Shown one piece after another: positions 54,261 through 64,000 of a DNA stretch of 64,000 nucleotides. The first letter of the stretch is position 1; every line of letters begins with the position of its first letter. Below the pieces are notes generated by a model. That model saw nothing but the letters and a program-made list of their open reading frames with translations. It searched no databases and was not told where the DNA came from. This stretch comes from Phytophthora hibernalis. Lineage: Eukaryota; Oomycota; Peronosporomycetes; Peronosporales; Peronosporaceae. The position numbers were made by a program, and so were the translations under genes. The stretch is taken from contig JAAKBF010000007.1 in NCBI GenBank assembly GCA_012656075.1, forward strand, positions 1,860,001 to 1,924,000. Direction: 5' to 3'.

Positions 54261-54417
54261 CAATTTGACAATGGGCGCGGCGACGGGTCTCGCGGTCATT
54301 TGGTAAAATCAAATTGATCAACTTTGCTGTTCAAGCTAATAGGTTCGTCTTACAACCTCTGTCTCTGGTGGATCTATCTCTGATTTCCAATCAACCCAGC
54401 TTGTACATGTATTGCAC

Positions 54418-56157
54418 TTAGGCAGTGGCCGTAATGGGCTGGAGATAGTTGGCATACGCGAGGACAATCTTGGAGTCACTTGCGACGGTGACAATGGCAG
54501 TGAGCTCGTCGCTGATAGAAGTAAGTGTTTCACCTTGCTTCTGCCATTTCTTGAACTGCAACGTCTGCAACTTACCAGCAAGCGTCTCCGCGGCACTATC
54601 TGTTAGTGAAGCCTGGCTCTTCGCGTCAGCCAACATTCTTGCGAGCTCCAAACCAGTGAACTTTTTCTCCAATTCCGAGATAACGATAAATTCATCCGGC
54701 TTTTTGTTGAGCTTGTTCAGCTTAGTCACGTACGAGATCCATGTGCTCAACTCCGCGGTTTCAAAAATGTTTTTGCCGCTGTTGCGCAGTTTGAGCAGAT
54801 CGAAAACATCGTCAGCAGTTTTTCCTTGGCTCCGCCAAAGCTCTTCCTGTAGCTTCACGGCGATGGATTGTGTACTCGCGCTACTCTTGGCCGTAGCAAT
54901 CATCGATACCAGCCCAGCTTCACCATAACGTTTCTGCAGTTGGATAAACATGAGCTCGTCTGAGTTTCCCTTGTTCAGGCTGGCCAGATAAGAGGTCCAT
55001 GTCTTCAGCATCGAGCTCTCAAGAATGCCGTCACCTTCCTTGTCCAACTTCAGCAACTTGAAAATGTCATCCGACGATTTGCCATCACTCTGCCAATTTT
55101 TAAACTGCACCCCCTCCAATGTCCGGGCGATACCCGACGTTTTATCATCCTGCTTTGCCGCAACCAGCACCTTCGCTAGCGCTGCCTCGTCGTAATATTT
55201 CGAGAGTTTTACCAAAACCAAGTCATACGGGTTCTTACCCAGTTCCTTTACGTATGCGATCCAAGTGTTCAACATCGGGCTTTGAAGGAATTTTTCCCCT
55301 TGGCTGTTCAGTTTGAGTAACGCGAAAATGTCATCGACAGATTTCCCGTCACTCTTCCATTGGTTCACCTGCAATTTCTCCAATTTGGTCGCCATGAGAT
55401 AAGTGCTTACACCAGTCTTCGGCCCTGCAATCATTTTCGCAAGAGCTTCCTCGTTGTGCAGTTTCTTGAGGGACGAAAATATAACCTCGTCCGAGTTCTG
55501 CTTGTTCAGCTGAGTAACGTATGATATCCAAGTGGCTGCGGCCGGGCTTTCGAAGAGTTTTTCTCCTTGGTCATCCAGCTTCAGAAGTTTGAAAATATCA
55601 TCTCCAGTTTGTCCAGCAGTCTCCCAAGCCTGCATCCGTGCAGTTTCCAGCTGCGTAGCAACTGTTCTAGATTTGTAGTTCTGTTTCGCCGTAGCGAGCA
55701 ACTTCACGAGAGCTTCGTCGCCAAAATGACTCGCTAACGCGGTAGCCAACGATGCTTCAGCCCGTCTCGTGTTTTCGTTGAAATTTTTGGTCACAGTTTT
55801 TGCCCACTCCTTAAACTGCTTGCTTCGAAAGAGTTTTTCGCCAGCTCCCTCAACCTGTAGGCTTTTGAACAAACTGAGTGTTGTTTGATCAGCTAACGCC
55901 AACTCATTCTTTGCTGCTACAGCGACCTTCTTCAGAGCGTCAGTGGGGCCTCTCTCCTCAGAGTCACGGACGTCTTCCGTTGTCTCTACAAATGTCCTCA
56001 AGCTTCGGAAGCCACGCAGCTGACGCCCCAAAGTTTCTGGTTTGGCGACGTCCACGTCCGTTGCCACCGCGACCGCAACGACACACATCAGAAGAGTGAG
56101 AATGGTGAAGAGTATATCGCAGCGTCTTCGCGAGCAGGGACTGAACTTGGCAATCAT
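54418..56157 (-). CDS. Secreted RXLR-EER effector with five LWY modules
   Basis: One exon, 579 residues from the ATG at 56157 (the frame is open to 56214, but only this start puts a signal peptide at the N-terminus). Residues 1-33: MIAKFSPCSRRRCDILFTIL followed by a hydrophobic LLMCVVAVAVAT. RQLR is at 45-48, a second RSLR at 51-54 and SEER at 66-69. From ~90 to the end are five modules of about 88 residues, each with LLKLd..GeklfesP..tWisYv and a Trp before a GKS/T-DD linker (e.g. IFKLLKLDDQGEKLFESP, IFALLKLNSQGEKFLQSP). LWY tandem effectors enter plant cells and modify host proteins; the target cannot be told. No frame breaks. Confidence 0.9.
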   Translation of the reverse strand: MIAKFSPCSRRRCDILFTILTLLMCVVAVAVATDVDVAKPETLGRQLRGFRSLRTFVETTEDVRDSEERGPTDALKKVAVAAKNELALADQTTLSLFKSLQVEGAGEKLFRSKQFKEWAKTVTKNFNENTRRAEASLATALASHFGDEALVKLLATAKQNYKSRTVATQLETARMQAWETAGQTGDDIFKLLKLDDQGEKLFESPAAATWISYVTQLNKQNSDEVIFSSLKKLHNEEALAKMIAGPKTGVSTYLMATKLEKLQVNQWKSDGKSVDDIFALLKLNSQGEKFLQSPMLNTWIAYVKELGKNPYDLVLVKLSKYYDEAALAKVLVAAKQDDKTSGIARTLEGVQFKNWQSDGKSSDDIFKLLKLDKEGDGILESSMLKTWTSYLASLNKGNSDELMFIQLQKRYGEAGLVSMIATAKSSASTQSIAVKLQEELWRSQGKTADDVFDLLKLRNSGKNIFETAELSTWISYVTKLNKLNKKPDEFIVISELEKKFTGLELARMLADAKSQASLTDSAAETLAGKLQTLQFKKWQKQGETLTSISDELTAIVTVASDSKIVLAYANYLQPITATA

Positions 56158-56214
56158 GCTGGAAGCTGGCTTGACGAAGTTCGAAGCAAATTGAGAAATG
56201 AGCAGATACACCAC

Positions 56215-57081
56215 TGCCAGAGCCTCGACTACCGGTAGTTTTTCAATATAGTGACGCCCACGTCAGAGTCGAGGAAATGCGGTAAACACCTACAGAAATC
56301 GGACGCGCCGCCGCATCATGCCACGCCAATAATTAACTTTAGGCGAGGTCAGTGCATTGCACATGCCAGGTGAACACAGTACCGTATCGATACATCTCCC
56401 ATGTAAAGCCTCTTTTATGAAATTACTTTGAAACTCAAGGTTACCGTAATTTTATATACATGTTACGTACAAGGTAAATGGTAAAATGATTGGCAAAGGG
56501 TATACCGCAATCAGTGATTGTTGCCGGGGAACTCTGTATATATATCTACCGGATAGGAATGTAGGATTGGAGTTTCCGGCTTGTTATCACAGGATCGGAC
56601 ACGCATCACCCAACGTCACGTGAGCATTGGTCACTATGATTTACATGTATCAGCAGTGCTGATTCAGCACTACCCACAAGATTAGCTCAATTTGCAGCAG
56701 CGCCAACTATCATATCCAGGCCCTCACTCTAACGTTACCACTATTAATTAAGATAATCGTATGAAAGACACGCTTAAAAAAAGGTATGGTGAGGGAATTA
56801 TTCAAGTTTAGTGAAAACTAAAGGTATTTGTCCATATACTGGAATGATTTGGCCAAATGTCAGGTTCTAGCTAATACCGCCTCGTACATTGGCAAGTGCT
56901 GCAGCCAAATTGAGTGCAGAATACACTACAATGCTATAGTAATTAATCTATCAACCAATGACTCCACTGTGAAGGTAATTGAGAGTACTGTCACTAAAAC
57001 CCGCTCACTTACATTTATAATACTGACTTCAGTTCTCACATGTATCAATACTCCATGAGACCAAGCAAAACATTTCCGGTC
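56215..57081. other. AT-rich intergenic region with dispersed repeat
   Basis: No gene. 56704-56842 is repeated at 59525-59640 (see repeat entries). Confidence 0.5.
56704..56842 (+). repeat. Dispersed direct repeat, left copy
   Basis: Shares CATATCCAGG, CCTCACTCTA, ACCACTATTA, GGTGAGGGAATTATTCAAGT and GGTATTTGTCCAT in the same order with 59525-59640. Confidence 0.75.
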
Positions 57082-57285
57082 TTAACCCCAGTGAGCCCAG
57101 CCATAGGATAAATTAAAGGATGAAAAGTTTGTTGCATTCTCTTCGCAACAGTTTAGATAAATACGGGATTTCATGGCGATTGCCACAAAGGCCTGTCTTA
57201 GTTCTTACAGGAGTGGCACCAATTAGGTGTCCTGCAACGGCCATGAGGACACAATGTCGATCTCAAATTTGTCCCATATAACATA

Positions 57286-58709
57286 CAGTGCCGGCAATAT
57301 TTATACGAACGACACATTTTTCGATTTTTGTCCACTAAAATGCGCTAAAAGGACTGTTATTTGACCAATCGCTGCAGCACACAAAGCCCGATCGATTGGT
57401 GGTCTCCATTTTGAAATCGGCGCCGAACTGACCAAGCTACAAAAAAACGCCTTATGAGGGTGGCAAATAGTATAAGAACGGAGGTGTATATTGCGTTTTT
57501 AGATCCTAGCCGCGTTGTTTAACATTGGCGTGGTGTTATTTACGTTTACAGGTGTTCTATCGATTGATCATCATACTGTGAGTTTCAGCGAGCTTGTGTG
57601 GCGATGCGGAGAGGTACTAGCTTTACAGAATTTGAGCAGGGACAGATGCTCGCCCTTCGTGACAACAACTGGAGCTTTCAGGCTATCGCGACGTACTTGA
57701 AACGATCAAGGCTGGTATGTATCAATTCCTACGCAACCCAGACAGCTACAACGCAACACCGGTCTGGAAGGCCCTCAAAGATGATGGCTACGATGTCCCG
57801 CCGCGGAAGAAGCAGCCCGCGCTCACCCCCGTGCATAAACTTGCCCGAGTGGATTGGGCGTTTACGAGGGCCAGGTGGACAGAAGTATGGAAGTGTGAGG
57901 TGTTTAGCGACGAGAAGAAGTTCAATTTGGATGGTCTTGACGGCTTCCAGTGTTACTGGCACGACTTGCGTACCGAAGAACAGGTGTACTCGAAGCGTCA
58001 CTCAGGTGGAGGATCCGTAATGGTTTGGGGCGGGTTTTCCTCTCGTGGGAAGACGAAGCTTGCGATTTTAACTGGCACACAGGACAGCGTGAAGTACGTG
58101 AGTACGTTGGATACGTACCTCGTGCCATTTGTGAGCACAAACCACCCCGGGCCTGTATTTTCCAGCAAGATAATTGCTCCATTCACACATCGAGGTACAC
58201 CAAGGCATGGCTTGATGAGCAAGATTTCGATGTTCTACCGTGACCTGCGCTGTCCCCGACTTGAACCCGATCGAGAACGTGTGGGGGAAGCTCGCTAGGC
58301 TCGTCTACCCTGGCGGGAAGCAGTACGAGTCGAAGGAAGAGCTCAAGAAAGGTAGTGTGAAAGCTTGGGATCAAATCAAGCAGCCATACCTCGACACCCT
58401 CGTCACTTCGATGACTGAACGGTGTGCTACTGTTCTCAAGGACAACGGTAAGAAGACAGACTACTAGTGGAGTTAAACAACGCCGCTAGGATCTAAAAGA
58501 CGCAATATACACCTTCGTTCTTATACTATTTGCCACCTCGTAAGGCGTTTTTGTAGCTTGGTCAGTTCGGCGCCGATTTCGAAATGGAGACCACCAATCG
58601 ATCGGGCTTTGCGTGCTGCAGCGATTGGTCAAAATAATTGTCCTATTAGCGCATTTTAGTGGACAAAAATCGAAAAAATGTGTCGTTCGTATAAATATTG
58701 CCGGCACTG
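57286..58709 (+). mobile_element. Tc1/mariner transposon with ~225-bp terminal inverted repeats
   Basis: Starts CAGTGCCGGCAATATTTATA at 57286 and ends with its reverse complement at 58709; TA dinucleotides flank it (57284-57285, 58710-58711). Inverted repeats run to about 57510 and from 58485, with a few mismatches. It lies wholly inside the TTAA-flanked element. Confidence 0.9.
57604..58467 (+). pseudogene. Tc1/mariner transposase, frameshifted
   Basis: MRRGTSFTEFEQGQMLALRD with an HTH (NNWSFQAIATYLKRSR), then in the next frame FLRNPDSYNATP, FSDEKKFNLDGLDGFQCYWH (first Asp), GGGSVMVWGGFSSRG; a further frame has CIFQQDNCSIHTSRYTKAWL (second Asp) and another PDLNPIENVWGKLARLVYPG (third acidic residue). 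Three frame changes split it. Confidence 0.85.
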
Positions 58710-58985
58710 TATTATCTGGCCATGTTTATCCTACCGGATAGGATAAAAACACGTGTTTGATTTGAATTGAGTATTGGGTCGGCGACGACGGCTATTTTTA
58801 GATGCTGGTAGAAGAAACAGATATGTCATAAGAGACAACTGACGACTTCTGGCTCCCACAAACCTCTCCTTACAAACCCCAAGTTATTTTTCATCCTACC
58901 GCTCGTTTGGTAGGATAAAACGCGGTGTACGCCACATCATAAACCATTTAATCCTATTTCGTAGGATAATTTTCACTGGGGTTAA

Positions 58986-59842
58986 TGTCTAAGTGCGGAT
59001 TTCTGTTTATTAGTCTGCGTTGTAGCTCTTTATCTTAGCTTTCTTTGAGCTATCGCACGCGCGTGTTGAATAGGATCGTGCTCATGCACAACTAACTGCT
59101 GTAGCAGTTCCTGCAGCGGCAGCTGAATGAGCCCCACAGCGTTAGCTGTGGATGGTTGCGCTGTGTGCTCAAACTGTGCAATATGCACAAGTGGTCATGC
59201 GTTCGCGTGGCGAGTACAAATAACGACGGAAAAAGACATACGACCCAAAAAGACGACTTCATTTAGTAATGTTTTTGTCGTCCATACATTAATTTTAGTT
59301 AATAAAAAAGTTGTGGACTCTAATAAAATGACTGGTGACAGACGATAGTCCGGGTGTGAGAAGCTCGGTATGCTCTCATTTTCAAATGGGACAGCAAGCT
59401 TCCTACAAGAAGAGACACATTAAAGCAGGACATGGGGCTCGACCCAAGGTTCACTTATTTGTACCAATTGACAACCAGATGTTGTAACATCTAAGTAGAT
59501 TTTCACTTAGATAAGGTAATTCCTCCCAACTACATATCCAGGTCCTCACTCTACCACTATTAAGCTAATCGTATCTTAAAAAGGTAAGGTGAGGGAATTA
59601 TTCAAGTTTAGCAAAACTAAGGTATTTGTCCATGGACTAAATACCCAGAACACCGACAACTATTCAACACAGCACCGGTACAAAACCTGAACCGCCGATT
59701 TGTAGACTGATTTATTAATAGAGCCAGCGCGGCCCCACACGTGCCGACACATGACTGGCTAATATTTGACCAATAATAGCATGGCGCGTTGTGCGCCAAC
59801 AACGGCCACAAACACAACGACTGCACGACTGCCAGAGCTCAG
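58986..59842. other. Intergenic region
   Basis: No supported gene; the + frame 59127-59348 lacks coding character. Holds the right copy of the dispersed repeat. Confidence 0.45.
59525..59640 (+). repeat. Dispersed direct repeat, right copy
   Basis: Diverged copy of 56704-56842; a small piece (TTTGTCCATGTACTGGAATT) also occurs at 63541. Confidence 0.75.
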
Positions 59843-60856
59843 AAATGAGCGCCGCGTATTTGAGCGAACTGCTCGACCTCGTCGAGGCTGGAGACTACGG
59901 ACCAAGGAGCTACAAGATATCTCGTGTGTTCACGAAGATAGCTGCGAGCAAGGACCGCTACATCTTCGCGCCGTTCTACAGCCATCGAGGCCGACGCACC
60001 ATCGTTGGTGTTCCGCAACGCCTGCAACGACGTTGCAGGATGCAGAGGCTACGACCGGCTACCGATGGACCCCAAGCACCTCCTGGACATGTTGAGGGCG
60101 TCGAGCAAGAAGAACTTCATCAACGAAGGCGCTCAAGATAAGGCGTAATCGGGTCGTTTTTCCTGAAGACCAAATGTCGGTGAAACTCCCGCGCTACTAC
60201 AGCAAGCTCACCTTCGCCTCGGACCAAGCATACGCGTAAAAGCCTGAATACTGGATGCAAGCGGGAAGTCGGGAGTCACCTGTCTACGTTGACCACGGGC
60301 GCGTGGTCTCGTACATCCCACCGTGCGCGAGCTCGTGCTTCAAGATCTGGGTGTTTATTCCTGAGAAGTCGCCAGATGACCTCAACTGGGGCTACAAGGA
60401 AGATTCATTCAACCGGATGCTGGAGGCTACGCATGCGGGCGTGCTGCTTCAGCTTCCAGGTGATGTGGTGGTTCTCAAAAATCTGGTGTACCATTCGGTA
60501 CTGCTTGTGTTTCGACCAGGTATGCCGCAGCTCGACGAGTGGGACGGGATTTTCGGAGATGTTATTGTCCGTCGTGAAGATCGCGAGGCTTCATTTCGTT
60601 ACGCCACGAAGGTGGCATCTGGATGAAAGCATGGCTCTGAAGGTGCATGGAGGTCTCTGCTCTCCACTTATTGCGTCATGGAAGGACGCGTTTGGGACGA
60701 CAAAACTTTGAAGAAGAGAAGACGATTTTTCTCGCGAAGCTGTCATCGTCAGAGACCTCCTCGAAGATGCGTCGCGTGGCCAACGGGAAGTGGGATAAAA
60801 AGCGATATAGGGAGGAGATAATGAAGAGAGTCCGCGCTGCGAAGAAGAGCAAGTAG
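59843..60856 (+). pseudogene. Cupin/JmjC-like gene, broken
   Basis: Starts MSAAYLSELLDLVEAGDYGP; then in another frame LVFRNACNDVAGCRGYDRLP and ASSKKNFINEGAQ; after a stop, VYVDHGRVVSYIPP, CFKIWVFIPEKSPDDLNWG and THAGVLLQLPGDVVVLKNLV YHSVLLVF; the end is basic (RRVANGKWDKKRYREEIMKR). The K-W...P...PGD...YH.V layout resembles the C-terminal half of a JmjC/cupin oxygenase. At least two stops and two frame changes occur. The family call is tentative; it may be part of a repetitive element. Confidence 0.45.
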
Positions 60857-61012
60857 TGTACCCCTACGAGAAGGCAGAAGCTTTGCATACAACTTAATTG
60901 AATACATAACTGCCTTTCCAATCCATCGTTCTGTCATTTAGTTCAACTCGATCTTTTACTTTTTGTTAGTACTACGACAGCACCAAACATTCAAAACACT
61001 GGCAGACTTTGT

Positions 61013-61560
61013 GCAGCCTTTCTTGGAATAATGGTCTGTTGAAGGAGCACGACACTGCATTCGAGAGGTTTCTCTCATACCTATAACTTGTACATCCCAG
61101 TTTTTGGCATATGTAAATATTGCAGCCGCCACAAGGGTAATTGAAGTTTGTGTCACTTTACACTATATCTGGGGTTTGCTGCTGCAGCCTTGTTTGCAAT
61201 TTTAATCTGCTGATGCCCCAAGTCAAAGCATTCTAGGGGTTTCTCTCTCGCCTACAACTTGTACATCCCAGTATTTGTCAAACGTAAATAGAGCGACCGT
61301 TACGAAGAATAATTGAGGGTGGTCTCGCTCAACACTTTATACGTGTCTTGCTGCCGCAGCCTATCTTGCAATATTATTCCGATGACACCAAACGACTCGG
61401 CAACATTCTTGCTTGTCTACATACTACAACTTGTACAAGCGAGATCTATGATAATTGTAGGTTTGTTCCGTTTTAATTTCGGTTCCGCCAATTTTCACCG
61501 TGCAGCCTTTCTTGCGGTATTGGTCTGTTGAAGCCAAATCATACGCCGATGGAATCGACT
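61013..61560. repeat. Imperfect tandem repeat, ~172-bp unit, about 3.3 copies
   Basis: GCAGCC(T/C)(T/A)..TTG.. starts recur near 61013, 61184, 61357 and 61502; each full unit also carries ..ACAACTTGTACATCCCAG or a variant (61084, 61256, 61427). Flanking sequence is AT-rich with no gene. Confidence 0.7.
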
Positions 61561-61676
61561 TCACTGACACTTCAATTTAACCAAGATACTTTTTGAAAAC
61601 AACGAGTCCGAAGGGTATGGGAGCTTGCAAGTTTATTGTAAAAGCTGCTTTACGTCACTTTTAAATCAGTATCTCT

Positions 61677-63230
61677 CTACTCCATCGTTAATGCTGCCCC
61701 ATTATTACGCGGGCGGGCGGCTGAAGTTGTCCCTCGACGCGCTAACAACCCTCGATTCACTAACGTCTCTCTGCCGCGAAGATCCATTGATCCACGAGCC
61801 TCTAAAGCATAGAGGGTGTGGATACATGACCCGTACTTCATCCAGTATCGGCTAGAACAGGACCTAGTGTCGAGATCCAGGCTCCACCCATCCGCAGGCA
61901 TACCAAGCGTTTCCATAGCAGCAGTAAGCTTGGTCAGTTGAGACGAAATGGGAAGGTTCTCCACCGTTCTGCACCGTGTCTCGTCAAACACAAGAGGTGA
62001 ATGTCGACTCTTTACGAGAACGACATCCCGTTGGTCTTCCGCTTCCGGTGTGTCGCTCAACAGGAAGGCAATACTGCTGCGGGAAACGGAGTACAGTGAC
62101 AGCAAGCCGGCTCGTGTCATGGCCTTCGTCTGGCGTAGGAGTCGCGCATCGGGTTCAGGATCAGTAGCGAATGGGCGTGGCGCCATTCCCTCACTCGTGC
62201 ACAACGACAACAACTTGGGAATTAATGCTCCAATCTTGAGCTTTCTGTGTAGTGTCACGTCTCGCTTGATAGATGCGTTGTAGGTTTCGCACGGATTGTT
62301 CGTAGTTGCATAACCCATCAGCGTGTGGAAGGTCTGCCAGCGCCATACGCGTTGGTTTAACCAGAATTTGGAAAATAGCTGGAGAACTGCTTAAGCTCTG
62401 GCTTCTTAGCACGCCGTCCTTGGGTTTCACTCAGCATCGCCTGAAACGAGGCTTCACTTGATGAAAAGTGGAGGGTATGAAGATCAGCCAGGAACGCAGC
62501 TACCGTGCTGGGAAACATGGACCGAGTCTTCTCGTATACTTTCTTTGCTACGTGAAAGTAGCACATCAAGAAGACAACCTGGTTGTCTGGGCCGAAGACT
62601 TCATTGAGCTTTGTCGGCGTCACCCATCACGCAGCGCACACGAAGAGGTTTGCAGGTGACGGATATATAGATATCCCGCAGCAGAGTAAGCACTTCAGCA
62701 TACTGTTGCTGGCAGCAACAGTATGCCGAAGTAACTTGCTGCCGTTTCTGCGAGACGATGAAAATCGCCATGACGTGAAATCTTCTGGCTCTGTCCGATA
62801 TTCCTGCGACGATGACTGGATACCCCACTTGCGTGAGTTTGTACGTTGCGTCCATGTGCAATATAAACGACCCTGGGTCGAGGTCGGCACGACGTAGCAA
62901 CTTCTTTGACGTGAAACCAACGACAAACGAGTTCCTGTCGCTCACGTTACCGGTAGTCGGACGCCCAGCAGTGTCGCGCTGCCTGGTGAAGGTGAAAGCT
63001 ACGGCCTCTTCCTCTTCGCCTGTATAGGCTGCCTCTTGGATTCGCCTGCGTACTGGCTCAAGTAGGTCAATACCACCATGTCGGCGACTGATGTAGTGAT
63101 GCGCGAAGCGTTGAACCGTTGCCAATTTGGTGGCTGAAGCTTCGGTAAAATGAAAGCGCTCGATGAGTGCGATCCAAATCCGCTTGGGCATAAGACCTTG
63201 CGCGGCCCAGTCTTTCACGACTTCCTTCAT
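61677..63230 (-). pseudogene. MULE-type transposase, broken
   Basis: First frame (63230-62601): WIALIERFHFTEASATKLAT, then RRADLDPGSFILHMDATYKL (first Asp of the MULE DDE domain) and VIVAGISDRARRFHVMA, VMGDADKAQ. A second frame (62623-62357) has NEVFGPDNQVVFLMCYFHVAK. A third (62318-61677) has GYATTNNPCETYNASIKRDV and a C-terminal finger SCSSRYWMKYGSCIHTLYAL, a SWIM-like C..C...C-x-H in which the second Cys is lost. Frame changes make it inactive as written. MULEs of this kind are abundant in oomycetes. Confidence 0.8.
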
Positions 63231-64000
63231 CGCTGGGGTGAGGTTCGGTTGGTCGAGGGAGTGGGGTGTGAGTACTTGCTGGCAGGATGCAAAGTGAGTT
63301 TGGAGAACGCAGACCCCCTCCCCATGATTGGTTCAAAAGTAGTAGACTTGCAGGAGATTAGTCAAAACAGCTACAAATAGTTAAGGCCAATGCGCCAGAG
63401 TGCAGGTCATGTTTGTTGTGGTGTCAATGCTGAAAAGCCGGTGCGCGCGCTGCGATTGCAGTGGCATGTGGATTTTTACGGTGCGATCAGTATAGTTTCG
63501 GTGATTACCGTATAATCTTCGGTGTAAATAATACTCTCTCTTTGTCCATGTACTGGAATTATTTGGATTCTTTCCTTTATTTACACGTACCGTGTAAGTT
63601 ACACGTCCTGCCTTCTGCATATCTTATAAACGCAAAAAAACAACGGTGAGGAGCGCCGCGTATTTTTCAAATGTGCAGTAATTGGTACTGTAGTACATGG
63701 ACTACGAACCGGTAACATTATCTTTCACTTTCAACTGCATTTGAGACTGCGGCGAACAAAATAATACTTACCCACCATTTTAGGCTAGAGTTATCAAGAT
63801 AATGATAATCGACTTTAAAGTTGACCGCCTGTTTTTCGTCGAAATTTTAAATTGTTGTTGTCTTTTATCCCTGTTAAAGCATAAACCTACTCGCTTTCGA
63901 TTGCTTTTAACAAGAACTTTCCAATAATACACTTTTCACTAAAATTGAAAGGATATTGCATTTTGGGGGTATGAAAATGGAGATAATTTTTCAAGAGCGT
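63231..64000. other. AT-rich terminal region
   Basis: Up to about 63380 this may hold the transposase N-terminus. Beyond it I see only AT-rich sequence without a supported gene or terminal repeat. Confidence 0.4.

Larger units (their letters stand above)
57086..58981. mobile_element. TTAA-flanked element with short terminal inverted repeats, host of a nested Tc1
   Basis: Both ends read TTAACCCCAGTGA inwards (57082-57094; reverse complement at 58973-58985), so the terminal inverted repeat is CCCCAGTGA and the target duplication TTAA, as in piggyBac-type elements. Subterminal TAGGATAA motifs recur in both orientations (57104, 58735, 58912, 58962). Without the nested Tc1 the element would be about 470 bp, so it is non-autonomous, a MITE. 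Confidence 0.65.

Noticed and set aside
56158..56214. Upstream ATG of the LWY effector
   Set aside because: It would put 19 residues ahead of the signal peptide; the ATG at 56157 gives a normal secretion signal.
59127..59348. 73-codon plus-strand frame
   Set aside because: Low coding character, AT-rich, no motif.
61040..61560. LTR or terminal repeat of the MULE
   Set aside because: The units are tandem, diverged and lie on one side only; no matching copy beyond 63230 was seen.

Overview
The window looks like nuclear DNA of an oomycete of the Phytophthora / downy-mildew type. The evidence is an intact secreted effector with signal peptide, RQLR/RSLR and SEER motifs and five LWY modules (54418-56157), a decayed relative of it (31777-33467), compact GC-rich host genes with introns of about 60-110 bp, and an oomycete-style Inr/FPR core promoter. 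The species cannot be named from the sequence alone. Exons below were placed by hand from GT..AG sites, reading phase and family resemblance; no search was run.

Layout. 1-23 kb is a dense block of housekeeping genes: an NT-C2 protein (cut by the window edge), two DPF/NPF-motif proteins that share motifs (one with a PDZ-like domain), an ankyrin/FYVE-like protein, TRM10 tRNA methyltransferase, a sperm-tail PG-rich-repeat protein, an ALKBH8-type AlkB-Trm9 fusion, DCAF11, an ENT nucleoside transporter, BUD13, two tandem fructose-1,6-bisphosphatases (one without introns, one with six) and eEF1B. 23.2-31.0 kb is a full-length Ty3/gypsy-type LTR retrotransposon with 4-bp target duplications. 31.8-39.4 kb holds the effector pseudogene and three tandem copies of a flavodoxin gene, of which only the third keeps a complete diflavin-reductase layout. 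39.5-54.3 kb is a second housekeeping block: TATDN1, a Tc3-like HTH protein, PP4R3/SMEK with a 283-bp tandem duplication at its 3' end, a SNF5-HMG box fusion, MED22, two V-ATPase subunit c genes in an inverted repeat, and TMEM260. 54.4-64 kb is effector and transposon territory: the LWY effector, a TTAA-flanked element carrying a nested Tc1/mariner, a broken cupin/JmjC-like gene, a ~172-bp tandem repeat and a broken MULE transposase.

A recurring feature is that otherwise well-conserved genes are interrupted by what looks like loss of one base, mostly in a short homopolymer (near 3593, 12343, 16155, 17983, 39305, 40262, 44609, 47919, 48353, 51304). At 51304 the inverted twin gene still has the extra base. 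In several genes the exon phases close only when that base is counted. I therefore treat these genes as functional with probable sequence errors, and treat only the mobile elements, the first effector and two flavodoxin copies as truly decayed.

Themes. Three genes point to tRNA modification (TRM10, ALKBH8-Trm9 and, by its flavodoxin motifs, the TYW1-like reductase). The most unusual architectures are the HTH-SNF5-HMG fusion, the flavodoxin array and the paired DPF/NPF proteins.
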